Source of the DNA: a virus
Virus record (IMG/VR): IMGVR_UViG_3300005435_000016
Coordinates: 1 to 35,360 of that record
Length of the DNA: 35,360 nucleotides
Strand: one strand, 5' to 3'
The notes under the pieces are model-generated. The model was given only the letters and a program-made list of their open reading frames with translations, was not told the origin of the DNA and ran no database searches. Made by a program: the position numbers and the translations under genes. Shown one piece after another: positions 22,939-30,573 of this stretch; within the stretch, counting starts at the first letter, position 1; the number at the start of each line of letters is the position of its first letter.

Positions 22939-25161
22939 TTACTGAATCGGTGGTTGTTCAGGTGTAGCGGGTGGCGCTGGGCTGTTTCCTTGATCTTGCG
23001 GCTGTTCGGGCTTGAGAAGCTGCATCAACTGCAAGGCCTGACCAGCCACGTTGTTGCTGTGATCGATATTCGCCTTAGCATCGGCGGCAACCATCTTCTG
23101 CACCACGGCGAGAATCTTGGCCTCGAAGTCTTTGTCGTTCTTGTCGGCGAGAATCATGCGATCGGCGGTCTGATCCTGTAGCAACTTGACCATCTGTTGT
23201 TTTTCCATGGTCATCTGGCGAATCTGCATCATCATCGACTGAAGTTGGGCCTGAACCTGCGGATCCACACCGTCCATATCCGGTGCCAGCAACCCAGGTG
23301 GCAGTGTCTTGGCTAGGCGCACGGCGAACTGCTCCGCTTCCGGCCAGTCCTGATTCTTGGCGATGAGGTCGGCGACCACCTTGCCTGTCTCCGGCATGGC
23401 AGCAACAAACTTCATCATCTGATCCGCTGCTTCAATACGCTTGGTGGCGTAGCTCGGACCCACCGTGACTGTCACACCATACTTGCCTATGTTCGGGTTG
23501 AAGATGGGAAGAGCTTTACCCTGTGCGTTCTTGCCCTGGCTCAACGCCTTGGGTGCCGTGGGATCGATCCGGACCGCTTGGTCCTTACCGTCCTCTCGCA
23601 AGATATTGAGGACACGCGGCGTGTCTAGCACCCGTGGGATCATTTTGATGATGATGCGACCCGTGTACTTGAGAGAACGACCTAGGTTATCGAGGTAGTG
23701 ATAGGAGCCAATATCACCGGATCGACGAATCTCCCGAATGGCCTTACCCGACTCGTCATGCACGCGCTCGGCAAGCGTCGCATCGAATCGAATACCTGTT
23801 ACTGCCATCATGTCCTGAGCGGCGCCTTGAATGGCCTGTAGCACGGCAGCAGGAGGCGCCATCATGGCCTGACGCTGCGGCGGAGGGGCGGGCTTACCAC
23901 CCACATTGGTCGCCTTGTAGAGCAAGTAAGGATAGGCCTTGGTGTTAGCCTGCTTCCACTGTGCCTCGTGACCCTCGACCTGACCCTCTTCCATGATGAA
24001 TGGGGCTTTGGGTTGCAGTGCAACAACCTCGGCCTCCGTGGTCTTCCAGTAGTTGTACATCCTTTGCGGGTCTTTCGCGTCACGCACGATGCCGGAATAC
24101 GTCACCTTACCCTGCTCATCGATCTCATCGCCAATCACACGCACGATCGGGATCAGGCCATCAGTCGGCACATCGGTGCGATCAAGGATCTCAAACGCCG
24201 TCATCTTGTACCAACGCGTCGTCTGCTTCTCTGACTTGCGTTCTTCCAGAATGGTGATCTTGCCACTGGCGATATGGCCCTTCACCTCGTCGGAAAGCTC
24301 GTCTTTCCAGCCGGTATGACCGTTGTCCAGATGCACCAGATCGGCCATTTCGTGATCAATCTCGTAGTATTCGGCAACTCGAACGCTGTCCTTGGTCACC
24401 CACTCCTTGTAGGTATCGCCCGGACCGCTGGGATTCCACGAGATGAGCTGAGCATCGGGGTACTTCTGCTTGTACTCCTCGTTCGGAATCATCTCGGTGA
24501 TAAAACCGAACTGCGCATCGGAACACTCCGGCTCCATCGCGTCCGGATCGGTGTATACCGTGAAGGGATTGCGGATACGACGGATGACGATGTTCTGGTT
24601 GAAGCTGTTTTCGGACTCGTACTCCGTCATCACCCGCCAGTAGCCGTAACCGTTGGCGACCGCGTTCCAGAAGGCCGTATCGTAGGCAATATCAGCCGAC
24701 GAATCGCGCTCAATAGCGCGAATCAGGCCCGAATACATCTTCGCCGCTTTGATGTCGGACTGATCCCCTACGGGAGCGATGTTGATCGACGGTCGATTCT
24801 CCCGCTGCTCGTTGGTGACCTGGTGCACGAAGGTCTTGAGCTTGTTGAAGGTCAGGCAGGGGCGCTTGTCAGTGTTGCGCTGTGCCGCCACATCGGCGGG
24901 CCACTGATCACCGTTCAGGAACTTGATGTCTTCCAGCGCTTTCTTTCGGTTGTCGCTCTCCGCGCTTATACAGCGGTCGAAGCGTTTCCTCGCCCGTAAG
25001 AGAATCTTCTGATCCGGGTCATCCTCAGTAGCGTGCTTGTCGTCGTTCTTGGCGCCACGGCCCCCACCTTTCTTTACCGGAGGAAGCTTGTTCATCGCGT
25101 TGTCCACGCGTGGCATCTTGATTTTTCCGTCATCCTTGGGCTGGTTGGGGTCTTGAGCCAT
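22939..25161 (-). CDS. Portal protein, P22 gp1-like
   Basis: A 740-aa protein, close to P22 gp1 (725 aa). It includes LLRARKRFDRCISAESDNRK, DIKFLNGDQWP, KRPCLTFNKLKTFVHQVTNE and SINIAPVGDQSD, the typical start of this portal family, and ends with a long Gln-rich helical barrel (QAQLQSMMMQIRQMTMEKQQ). Start at ATG 25161 with GAGG upstream. Forms the dodecameric DNA channel. Confidence 0.93.
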   Translation of the reverse strand: MAQDPNQPKDDGKIKMPRVDNAMNKLPPVKKGGGRGAKNDDKHATEDDPDQKILLRARKRFDRCISAESDNRKKALEDIKFLNGDQWPADVAAQRNTDKRPCLTFNKLKTFVHQVTNEQRENRPSINIAPVGDQSDIKAAKMYSGLIRAIERDSSADIAYDTAFWNAVANGYGYWRVMTEYESENSFNQNIVIRRIRNPFTVYTDPDAMEPECSDAQFGFITEMIPNEEYKQKYPDAQLISWNPSGPGDTYKEWVTKDSVRVAEYYEIDHEMADLVHLDNGHTGWKDELSDEVKGHIASGKITILEERKSEKQTTRWYKMTAFEILDRTDVPTDGLIPIVRVIGDEIDEQGKVTYSGIVRDAKDPQRMYNYWKTTEAEVVALQPKAPFIMEEGQVEGHEAQWKQANTKAYPYLLYKATNVGGKPAPPPQRQAMMAPPAAVLQAIQGAAQDMMAVTGIRFDATLAERVHDESGKAIREIRRSGDIGSYHYLDNLGRSLKYTGRIIIKMIPRVLDTPRVLNILREDGKDQAVRIDPTAPKALSQGKNAQGKALPIFNPNIGKYGVTVTVGPSYATKRIEAADQMMKFVAAMPETGKVVADLIAKNQDWPEAEQFAVRLAKTLPPGLLAPDMDGVDPQVQAQLQSMMMQIRQMTMEKQQMVKLLQDQTADRMILADKNDKDFEAKILAVVQKMVAADAKANIDHSNNVAGQALQLMQLLKPEQPQDQGNSPAPPATPEQPPIQ

Positions 25162-25163
25162 GG

Positions 25164-25394
25164 TCAATCCTCGTTAATGCGGCTCATGGCCAGCTCAAGA
25201 AGCATTCCAGCCTGTCTGTGACGATCAGGACAACCAGGACCAACCTGTGAATACTTTCCGTTTCGAAGCTCAATTATCCCGATAAAAGAAAGGACTTCCC
25301 CCGTCTTAGCACGCTCAACAAGCTTCTCCAACGCGTCTATCGTTGATCCTATGTACCTATCTTCAACAGCAGTTATCGAAGCAATGCGTTCCAT
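25164..25394 (-). CDS. Hypothetical protein, 76 aa
   Basis: MERIASITAVEDRYIGSTID, then a short soluble sequence ending LLELAMSRINED. TAATG junction with the upstream gene and 2 nt from the portal start. No motif recognised. The G..SFIGIIELRNGKYSQV segment looks like a small beta-hairpin domain. Confidence 0.65.
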   Translation of the reverse strand: MERIASITAVEDRYIGSTIDALEKLVERAKTGEVLSFIGIIELRNGKYSQVGPGCPDRHRQAGMLLELAMSRINED

Positions 25395-25732
25395 TACACA
25401 GCCATCAGGGTCGTGACTTGGGCGCCCGTACCAGTAATCACTGTGACGTTGGCGGCGAAGTATTGGTAGGTGGAGTTGTCGATGACGGAGCCGGTCTGAG
25501 GTGAAGCACCTGAGGCCAGGGTGATCGCTGTGCCGAGGTTGATCCAGTGGACACCATCATTGGAACCTACGGGCTGAACCGTCGCAGCCACGTTGCCGCT
25601 GGTCGTAGTAGCGACTACCTGAAACGTCTGTGTCGGGGGATTGACCGCGCCGCCCACCATCTGATTCTGCATCGGTACCGTCTGACCTTGCCCGGTGACC
25701 GTCTGATTCGAATTGAGTACGTACACCGTCAT
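25394..25732 (-). CDS. Putative minor structural protein, 112 aa
   Basis: Thr/Val/Gly/Gln-rich beta-type sequence (VATTTSGNVAATVQPVGSND, WINLGTAITL, then STYQYFAANVTVITGTGAQV) typical of immunoglobulin-like or fibre-like phage decoration domains. No charged clusters, no signal peptide. Lies between terminase and portal; virion surface role is inferred. Confidence 0.55.
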   Translation of the reverse strand: MTVYVLNSNQTVTGQGQTVPMQNQMVGGAVNPPTQTFQVVATTTSGNVAATVQPVGSNDGVHWINLGTAITLASGASPQTGSVIDNSTYQYFAANVTVITGTGAQVTTLMAV

Positions 25733-25733
25733 G

Positions 25734-25955
25734 TCATTTCACCTCGCCAGGATCTTGCCCGGACTCGATCGCTTCATGGAATCGCTCGGCCCAGTGCTGG
25801 CGCGCCTCGCGTAACGTACTGCCTTTCCCGTCCAGCGGGACAATCGCAAAATACTCCCCGCCGCGATCATTGAACACCGTAAATCTTACGGATTCGGTGC
25901 CTAACGTCGGCGACCAGAAGTGATATTCGTGGAGACGAATGTTGACTTCAGTCAT
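25734..25955 (-). CDS. Hypothetical protein, 73 aa
   Basis: MTEVNIRLHEYHFWSPTLGT, then a REARQHWAERFHEAIESGQD helix. Joined to the GroES-like gene by an ATGA overlap. Composition is that of a small soluble alpha/beta protein; family not recognised. Confidence 0.65.
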   Translation of the reverse strand: MTEVNIRLHEYHFWSPTLGTESVRFTVFNDRGGEYFAIVPLDGKGSTLREARQHWAERFHEAIESGQDPGEVK

Positions 25956-26209
25956 GTGATGACAGCAATCACGTCGTCTTCCGTCATGACCAGCAAGGTA
26001 TCTCCATCGACCTTGACCTCCGTGCCTGCCGTGGTCTTGAACAGGACGCGATCACCCGGGCCAAGCGACACATCGTGACCAATGGCCATGACGGTACCTT
26101 CAGGCTTCTTCTCGAGCATATTCATCCCCAGGATGATACCAGTCGGAGACACGGATGGCGTCTCGGTACGCTTTACGACGAGACGGTTGTACAGGGGTCG
26201 TAGCTTCAC
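25952..26209 (-). CDS. GroES-like co-chaperonin 2 (85 aa)
   Basis: LRPLYNRLVVKRTETPS, then TGIILGMNMLEKKPEGTVMA, then SLGPGDRVLFKTTAGTEVKV and TLLVMTEDDVIAVI give the full Cpn10 order, with the mobile-loop triplet I-I-L. It starts at GTG in a TAGTG junction. It is clearly distinct from the 19142-19432 copy, so the two could form different caps or act on different clients. Confidence 0.9.
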   Translation of the reverse strand: MKLRPLYNRLVVKRTETPSVSPTGIILGMNMLEKKPEGTVMAIGHDVSLGPGDRVLFKTTAGTEVKVDGDTLLVMTEDDVIAVIT

Positions 26210-26391
26210 TATGCAACCTCTTCAGGTAAGGCCTTGAGAATGGTGTCTTTGTAGGTCTTCAGCTCACGGACTAGCGTTTGATCCGGAGCATAGGCCTTGG
26301 AGAAGGCCAGCCAGCACTTGCCGTTACGGTTAGACAGAACGATGCCTTGGGACCAGGCCAGCATCATTGCCTTGAATGCTTGTTCATGCAT
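26209..26391 (-). CDS. Hypothetical protein, 60 aa
   Basis: MHEQAFKAMMLAWSQGIVLS followed by a basic, helical end (TYKDTILKALPEEVA). TAGTG junction with GroES-like 2 and a 9-nt gap after terminase. No domain recognised. Confidence 0.6.
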   Translation of the reverse strand: MHEQAFKAMMLAWSQGIVLSNRNGKCWLAFSKAYAPDQTLVRELKTYKDTILKALPEEVA

Positions 26392-26400
26392 GACATTCTC

Positions 26401-27675
26401 CTAGGAAGCCATCCAGCTGGAAACACCACTACCGTGCCCAGTTCCCACTTTAACCTTGGGCTTGGTGTGACCTGAATCATACCCCATAGCGAGGCAGGCG
26501 AAGGCTTTCGCACCATGGCTGCTGGCGTCATGAACAGGTGACCGAGTAGAGCTTCCATCGGCATGCTGGCCATACTTGTAGCGTGCCAATCGGTTACGAA
26601 GCTCGAGTGTACCCTGCTCATCGAATACGCACTTCCCGAACAAGTTTCGAACCGCCGTGTGCTGGGTGTCGTCATCCGTTGCCGGCACGATATGCACGTC
26701 CTTGGTCATCATCAGCTCCTTGAGCGTCTCTTCAGGGCTAGTACCGGAGATGATGTTGTGATTGGCGCCATCGTGAGGCAGATAATGGTGCCCATAGACG
26801 AATGGCATAGATCGAAGGATAACCACGTAATCCGCTACCGTCTTATGCCGGTCCTCGATATAAGCCAGGATGCGGTACTCGTAGCCGATCTGCTGGAACA
26901 GGACGATAGCCATTTGATCCCCCCAGCCAAGATCCCATGCCGTATGGACAGGCTTGGTACGTTCATAGGGTACACGTAGCACACCGCCACGCTGGATCAG
27001 TTCGCGCATCTCGCGGGCATAGACAGCGCCTTCCAAGGCTATACGGCACTTCCCGCCCCATATGGTCAGGTAGCCATCGGGGTCACGTTCCTCGCAATCC
27101 ACGCGCTCCGCCTCAAGCTCAGGCGTGAACCAGGGGTTATCCCGGAAGCTGACCTCGCGAACAATGCTAGCTGTCGGAGGCTTGACGACGAAGCGCTGAT
27201 AGGTCTCATCCGTTTCAAGCTCAGGGTTGAAGCTGACCCATATCTCCGATCCGGGCTTGCGGATGGTGGGCGTCAGAATGTCCCATGATCGCTTGGTGAC
27301 GTTCTGAGCCTCTTCGACCCAGCATCGATCGGCACCTTCGAAGCTCTTCAGGTTACTAGGATTGACCCGCAATCCACTGAACACGAACTTGGAGGCGTTC
27401 TTGCCGTTGATGCAGGTGTTCTGCACCTCATAGAACGATTCCATGCCGTTGGCCTTGATGCGGTCACACAGCAACTGGTGAACCGACTCGGCTATGGAGT
27501 TTTGGAACTCACGGGCGCACAGGATTCGAAGCGGTGACTGCATGCCCTGAACTAGCAAGGCGTCAGCGTAAGCCCACGACTTAGCAGCGCCTCGGCCGCC
27601 ATATGCCACCTTGTAGCGGCACGGCTCATACAGGAACCCGAGCTTCTCAGGAACCTGTATGTTCAGGTTTGACAT
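26401..27675 (-). CDS. terL: Terminase large subunit, PBSX type (Terminase_3)
   Basis: A 424-aa protein. The ATPase Walker A is YGGRGAAKSW (residues 25-34), with the Walker B/catalytic VEEA at 121-124. The C-terminal nuclease has acidic ligands in AWDLGWGDQ (Asp249), LPHDG (Asp303) and VHDASSHGAKAF (Asp384). It drives DNA packaging and cuts the concatemer. Overlaps the terS-like gene by 29 nt. Confidence 0.95.
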   Translation of the reverse strand: MSNLNIQVPEKLGFLYEPCRYKVAYGGRGAAKSWAYADALLVQGMQSPLRILCAREFQNSIAESVHQLLCDRIKANGMESFYEVQNTCINGKNASKFVFSGLRVNPSNLKSFEGADRCWVEEAQNVTKRSWDILTPTIRKPGSEIWVSFNPELETDETYQRFVVKPPTASIVREVSFRDNPWFTPELEAERVDCEERDPDGYLTIWGGKCRIALEGAVYAREMRELIQRGGVLRVPYERTKPVHTAWDLGWGDQMAIVLFQQIGYEYRILAYIEDRHKTVADYVVILRSMPFVYGHHYLPHDGANHNIISGTSPEETLKELMMTKDVHIVPATDDDTQHTAVRNLFGKCVFDEQGTLELRNRLARYKYGQHADGSSTRSPVHDASSHGAKAFACLAMGYDSGHTKPKVKVGTGHGSGVSSWMAS

Positions 27676-27913
27676 GGGTGATTGTCATGCTCATCGGTAT
27701 ATCAGCGCCATCGGGTCCGGAATGCTCAACGGACATCAGATCGGGCACGGACTTCTTGAGAAGAATCTCGGCAGCACGAACCTGCGTAGCGGTTAGCTCA
27801 AGCTTACCCATCGCATGTCCATCCAATCGGTTAATCAACTGACTGGCTTGGATTTTAGCCCTGATCTCGTCCGTTCTACGGATAAGGGGCTGATTGGGCT
27901 TCTCACGAGCCAT
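27647..27913 (-). CDS. terS: Terminase small subunit-like, 88 aa
   Basis: Start at MAREKPNQPLIRRTDEIR. LTATQVRAAEILLKKSVPDL and a C-terminal Ser/Pro tail are typical of small terminase subunits in this type of phage; the usual N-terminal HTH is not obvious. Its overlap with terL supports the call. It should recognise the packaging site. Confidence 0.7.
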   Translation of the reverse strand: MAREKPNQPLIRRTDEIRAKIQASQLINRLDGHAMGKLELTATQVRAAEILLKKSVPDLMSVEHSGPDGADIPMSMTITHVKPEHTGS

Positions 27914-27972
27914 GACAGACACTCTTGGGCAGGTTCATGTACCACGCTCCCTATGTTCCACGTGAATCCAAA

Positions 27973-28152
27973 TTACTTGGAACGATGACCCGTCGGACGA
28001 TCCAGCGTCTTCTCGTTGTGCGGAGCGCTGGACATGATGGGATGCTTGGCCTTGGTACCGGGACGGCTACCACCACCCACTGCGGTGCCCTGAGGAGCCG
28101 AGGACTTGTGACTGTAGCCCTTCTTGGCAGACTTCTTCATGGAGTAGGACAT
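27973..28152 (-). CDS. Small basic protein, 59 aa
   Basis: Begins MSYSMKKSAKKGYSHKSS and ends LDRPTGHRSK; it is Lys/Ser/Gly-rich with almost no acidic residues, predicted disordered. Codon composition fits its neighbours. A small basic, DNA-binding or capsid-lining protein is possible. Function unknown. Confidence 0.6.
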   Translation of the reverse strand: MSYSMKKSAKKGYSHKSSAPQGTAVGGGSRPGTKAKHPIMSSAPHNEKTLDRPTGHRSK

Positions 28153-28218
28153 GGCGAGCAGACCTCAGGTACGTGATGAATGGGTGGGATTGCATTGCAA
28201 CACGGCTTCATAGGGATT

Positions 28219-28455
28219 TCAACAGACAATCTTACCGTCTTGGGTGATCTTGTGGCCACCAGGTAAGGCGAAGACGTAAAGGTTGCCTTTCGTCTCGGGA
28301 AACGGGATGCCCTGCCAGTTTCGCTTATGTGGTATCAGGGCTACGGGAGCTTGGATGACCCACGAAATACCAAACACACCCGCGATCTTGAGATGTTGGA
28401 TAGGACCAGCATCGGTCTCGGTGTAGCCAAAGGCGGTACGGGACTTTTCCGACAT
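28219..28455 (-). CDS. Hypothetical protein, 78 aa
   Basis: ATG at 28455 is preceded by CCGGAGACGC. Includes VFGISWVIQAPVALIPHKRN and ends LPGGHKITQDGKIVC; mainly beta. It is the first gene after the RusA-distal terminator and so may head the packaging part of the late transcript. No family recognised. Confidence 0.6.
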   Translation of the reverse strand: MSEKSRTAFGYTETDAGPIQHLKIAGVFGISWVIQAPVALIPHKRNWQGIPFPETKGNLYVFALPGGHKITQDGKIVC

Positions 28456-28471
28456 GTCAGCGTCTCCGGAC

Positions 28472-28506
28472 AAAGAAAAGCCGGCGAGTCTCACGACGGG
28501 CCGGCT
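28472..28506 (-). terminator. Rho-independent terminator downstream of RusA
   Basis: On the minus strand AGCCGGC pairs with GCCGGCT (7 bp, 14-nt loop), followed by TTTTCTTTG. It separates the RusA/HTH transcript from the terminase-head genes. It may be an antitermination target in late gene control. Confidence 0.75.
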
Positions 28507-28620
28507 CAGTGCAGGGCATCCAGGGGGTGAATGGTAACTGCATCGCTAAGCTCCGGAGAAAGGGCATTCCGCGGATCAGATACGCAACGGAGGGAACGTT
28601 GCGTACTGGGAATGATTCTT
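28507..28620. repeat. Intergenic hairpin: 9-bp inverted repeat
   Basis: TACGCAACG at 28581-28589 and CGTTGCGTA at 28597-28605 are exact reverse complements with a 7-nt loop, 15 nt beyond the RusA stop. There is no T-run on either strand, so it is not a classic terminator. It could protect mRNA 3' ends or bind a regulator. The rest of the segment holds no convincing gene. Confidence 0.6.
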
Positions 28621-29016
28621 TCACTGAACTTTCTTCCCGTCAAGACTTTCTTTTGGTCCTGCCGTAATGCGAATCCGAACCTCGCCACCTTTTCGAACTT
28701 CATCTTTCACCCAAGGATGGGGAACGAAACGACGGTCATCGGTGCCAAGGGCGTCAGCGATACCATCTAGCCACGGCTTGAGAGAACTCAAGAGTCCATC
28801 AGCGTCACGGTGACGTTTGTCTGTCGGGTAGCCGTCAATCCAGACGTGAAGCCTTCCTTCAGAAAACGACGCCATCTCCGTAGCCGACCAAGCCTCTCGG
28901 GCGAGTACCCATCCCTGCTTGCGGGCGATCTTTGAGGCCTTGGCACGCTTCGACCAGTGCAACCGGCTATTCGGGTGAAGGTCACGACTCGGCCAGGGAA
29001 GAATCAGCTCTTTCAT
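28621..29016 (-). CDS. rusA: RusA-like Holliday junction resolvase
   Basis: A 131-aa protein (MKELILPWPSRDLHPNSRLH) with the metal-binding acids of RusA: DADGLLSSLKPWLDGIADAL (Asp71, Asp73) and GTDDRRF (Asp93/94). RusA cuts Holliday junctions and branched DNA, which must be resolved before packaging. Start ATG forms an ATGA overlap with the preceding gene. Confidence 0.9.
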   Translation of the reverse strand: MKELILPWPSRDLHPNSRLHWSKRAKASKIARKQGWVLAREAWSATEMASFSEGRLHVWIDGYPTDKRHRDADGLLSSLKPWLDGIADALGTDDRRFVPHPWVKDEVRKGGEVRIRITAGPKESLDGKKVQ

Positions 29017-29237
29017 GACTTCACCTTGTGATTGGGTGCGAACCGAGTCGGTGCATACTTGGCCGACTTCAATGCAGCCTCGTGATAGTTCCGCTTCAAC
29101 GCTTCCTGACGCAACCAGAGGCGGCATTCCGTCTGTTCTGGTTCGGGAAGCTTGTCGATATGTGGTCCCCACAGGCGCCAGTTGGGCTCGTCGGCCATGA
29201 TCTGCAAAGCGTGCGTGATGTGCGTGTAAACTGGCAT
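29013..29237 (-). CDS. Hypothetical protein, 74 aa
   Basis: MPVYTHITHALQIMADEPNW, then LPEPEQTECRLWLRQEALKR. Start at 29237 makes a TGATG junction with the HTH gene; its stop overlaps RusA by ATGA. Helical and slightly basic. No family recognised; resembles small phage replication-region proteins. Confidence 0.65.
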   Translation of the reverse strand: MPVYTHITHALQIMADEPNWRLWGPHIDKLPEPEQTECRLWLRQEALKRNYHEAALKSAKYAPTRFAPNHKVKS

Positions 29238-29440
29238 CAGCGTTGGAACCCGCAAGCTTTGCGTGATTCATCGTAGCGCATGGTGCGGCTGTACAGAAGT
29301 CTCGCATAACGTTCCAGGATAGTTCTTGCCCTGGGTGCCGAGATCCCGAACCGTTCGCCGCATTCGACCAGAGAGTGACTCTCTCGGTAGAGACGAAGTT
29401 CTTCCATTTTCATGGCGTTCCAGCGGGTCGAGGATTTCAC
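29237..29440 (-). CDS. Small helix-turn-helix protein, 67 aa
   Basis: RLYRESHSLVECGERFGIS followed by APRARTILERYARLLY reads as a helix-turn-helix of the RpoD region 4 / MarR-like type. Start is GTG at 29440, forming GTGA with the stop of the membrane ORF and preceded by GGAG. Likely a regulator of late or middle transcription (inference). Confidence 0.6.
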   Translation of the reverse strand: MKSSTRWNAMKMEELRLYRESHSLVECGERFGISAPRARTILERYARLLYSRTMRYDESRKACGFQR

Positions 29441-29541
29441 TTCCTCATACTCCAATTGCCTAGGATGTTGTCCAAAATGACCAAGGTAATAACGATCAAC
29501 CACCAGATGGCCCAGAAGTGATCACGGATGATTTCGGTCAT
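29437..29541 (-). CDS. Small single-span membrane protein, 34 aa
   Basis: MTEIIRDHFWAIWWLIVITL, then VILDNILGNWSMRK: one Trp/Ile-rich transmembrane helix flanked by a charged N-terminus and a basic C-terminus. It has ATGA and GTGA overlaps with the genes before and after. The layout between two DNA-binding protein genes is unusual; no function known. Confidence 0.65.
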   Translation of the reverse strand: MTEIIRDHFWAIWWLIVITLVILDNILGNWSMRK

Positions 29542-29786
29542 GACATCAGCTCCTTGGCCATAGACTCGCCCTTCTCGGTCAATGTGTAGATCATCCAAGG
29601 ACGCCCGTAGGCTCGCATGGAGAGATTCTCTCGCCTTACCTCACCACTCATAGCCATGGACTCTAAGTGACGACGTATGCCCTGCAATGGAAGGCACAGA
29701 CAGTTGGCGATAGATAGTGAACTCATGGGTGCAAGAAGTAACGCGGTAAGAATTCGGGACTCAGCAGGTTGAGGATTCGAAGTCAT
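29538..29786 (-). CDS. Winged-helix DNA-binding protein, 82 aa
   Basis: SRILTALLLAPMSSLSIANC, LQGIRRHLESMAMSGEVRRE and YTLTEKGESMAKEL form the helix-helix-recognition helix-wing order of small ArsR/MarR-like winged-helix proteins. First gene of the long minus-strand operon, next to a 391-base regulatory gap. It may be a transcription regulator of the late genes. Confidence 0.7.
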   Translation of the reverse strand: MTSNPQPAESRILTALLLAPMSSLSIANCLCLPLQGIRRHLESMAMSGEVRRENLSMRAYGRPWMIYTLTEKGESMAKELMS

Positions 29787-30027
29787 CTCACTCTCTCAGT
29801 TACCAGGGATCTAAAGCTCTTGATCTTGATGAAGCCCTTGTGGTGAAGCCGGAGCAAAAGCGCCCTCTTAGCTCCCAGAAAGAGAGATAGTGGTGCCTTC
29901 GGTTAAGCCCTTGCGGAGCCTCGCCGTCGCATTGCGTAGCCAGGGTCTTTTAACGTACCCCTGGTCATTTCCCCTCGAATGTAGGCCGCGAACAAGGCCC
30001 TACAGACAGTCGAGATCACACCGACCT

Positions 30028-30050
30028 TGATACGAGCCGTTGGCGTATCA
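30028..30050. repeat. 7-bp inverted repeat TGATACG...CGTATCA
   Basis: Exact arms with a 9-nt centre (AGCCGTTGG). Placed 13 nt before the paired palindromes, it may be an operator half-site pair or an RNA hairpin at the start of a plus-strand transcript. Confidence 0.5.
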
Positions 30051-30063
30051 TCTAGGGCTTGCT

Positions 30064-30081
30064 TTGCACTCATTTGGTGCG
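30064..30081. promoter_or_regulatory. Operator-like palindrome 1
   Basis: TTGCACTCATTTGGTGCG: GCAC and GTGC half-sites around a central A/T region. Its sequence matches site 2 at 13 of 18 positions, with the outer half-sites conserved. Spacing between the sites is 29 bp. The likely binders are the HTH protein at 30671-30877 or the winged-helix protein at 29538-29786 (inference). Confidence 0.55.
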
Positions 30082-30092
30082 TTAGGATGGTG

Positions 30093-30110
30093 TTGCACCG
30101 AAATGGTGCA
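30093..30110. promoter_or_regulatory. Operator-like palindrome 2
   Basis: TTGCACCGAAATGGTGCA: TGCACC and GGTGCA are exact reverse complements around a 5-nt centre. It is the more perfect of the two sites and is the probable high-affinity operator. Confidence 0.6.
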
Positions 30111-30139
30111 GAAACATCCAGCTACTTGTCCTAGCTGAC

Positions 30140-30177
30140 ACGCCGGAGTCCTTGCGAGACTGCCGGCGTTTTTCTTT
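30140..30177 (+). terminator. Rho-independent terminator, plus strand
   Basis: ACGCCGG pairs with CCGGCGT, with an inner AGTC/GACT pair (one bulged G) and a run TTTTTCTTT after it. Strong on the plus strand only; on the minus strand no T-run follows. It would end a rightward transcript starting in the gap before it. Confidence 0.85.
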
Positions 30178-30573
30178 CTACTCTCCGTGAAATTCGTGGT
30201 CAATAGTTTCATTTGAAACTAAATTCTCTATAGTCGTCACGAGCGCGCCCGCAATACCTGATCTACGCAGTGCCTCCACATTGCTTTCTCCGTAGGCAAT
30301 GAGCACCATCGGACCACCGCTGTTGCCCTTTGCTCGTATGCCATCAGGTCGATGGAAATGCGGTCGCTTGGCCATGAATAGCAGCGCGTCGGCGTGTGGC
30401 CAGACCCAACGCGTGAACATGTCGGTCTCGGTACGCGCGAATACCAGCGCGATGCCATCACCATGGTCGGCGAGCCGGCGCAGCCATGCGGCGGTATGTG
30501 CGCCATAGGGCGGATTCAGCCAGACGCGGCCATGCCATGAAGCATTGAGGCCGTTGCCGGGCGGAGCGATCAT
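30178..30573 (-). CDS. Phage DNA N6-adenine methyltransferase, N-terminally short (131 aa)
   Basis: GRVWLNPPYGAHTAAWLRR carries the catalytic NPPY of phage Dam-type methyltransferases; IALVFARTETDMFTRWVWPH and KRPHFHRPDG and GNSGGPMVLIAYG follow in family order. The usual N-terminal SAM-binding segment is missing. The ATG at 30573 makes ATGA with the upstream ORF; the frame continues open 11 codons further (TTG at 30606), and those codons (QPWRTAAE) look like family sequence, so the gene may be truncated and inactive. Confidence 0.7.
   Translation of the reverse strand: MIAPPGNGLNASWHGRVWLNPPYGAHTAAWLRRLADHGDGIALVFARTETDMFTRWVWPHADALLFMAKRPHFHRPDGIRAKGNSGGPMVLIAYGESNVEALRRSGIAGALVTTIENLVSNETIDHEFHGE

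Larger units (their letters stand above)
29787..30177. other. Regulatory gap between late operon and methyltransferase
   Basis: No convincing protein gene on either strand. It holds an inverted repeat at 30028-30050, two related GCAC...GTGC palindromes (30064-30081, 30093-30110) and a strong plus-strand terminator at 30140-30177. The promoter for the minus-strand operon should lie in the left half, but I see no clear -35/-10 pair. The plus-strand terminator suggests a short transcript, possibly a small RNA, from this gap. Confidence 0.6.

Noticed and set aside
28506-28703. 65-aa minus-strand ORF at the RusA 3' end
   Set aside because: It overlaps the RusA coding end in another frame, covers two hairpins and has no good start.
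28621-29307. Longer version of the RusA gene (228 aa)
   Set aside because: The extra 97 residues are out-of-frame readings of two upstream coupled genes; RusA homology starts at MKELILPWPS with an ATGA junction.
29787-30177. tRNA gene in the regulatory gap
   Set aside because: No cloverleaf with a T-loop GTTCRA sequence could be built; the structures seen are simple hairpins.
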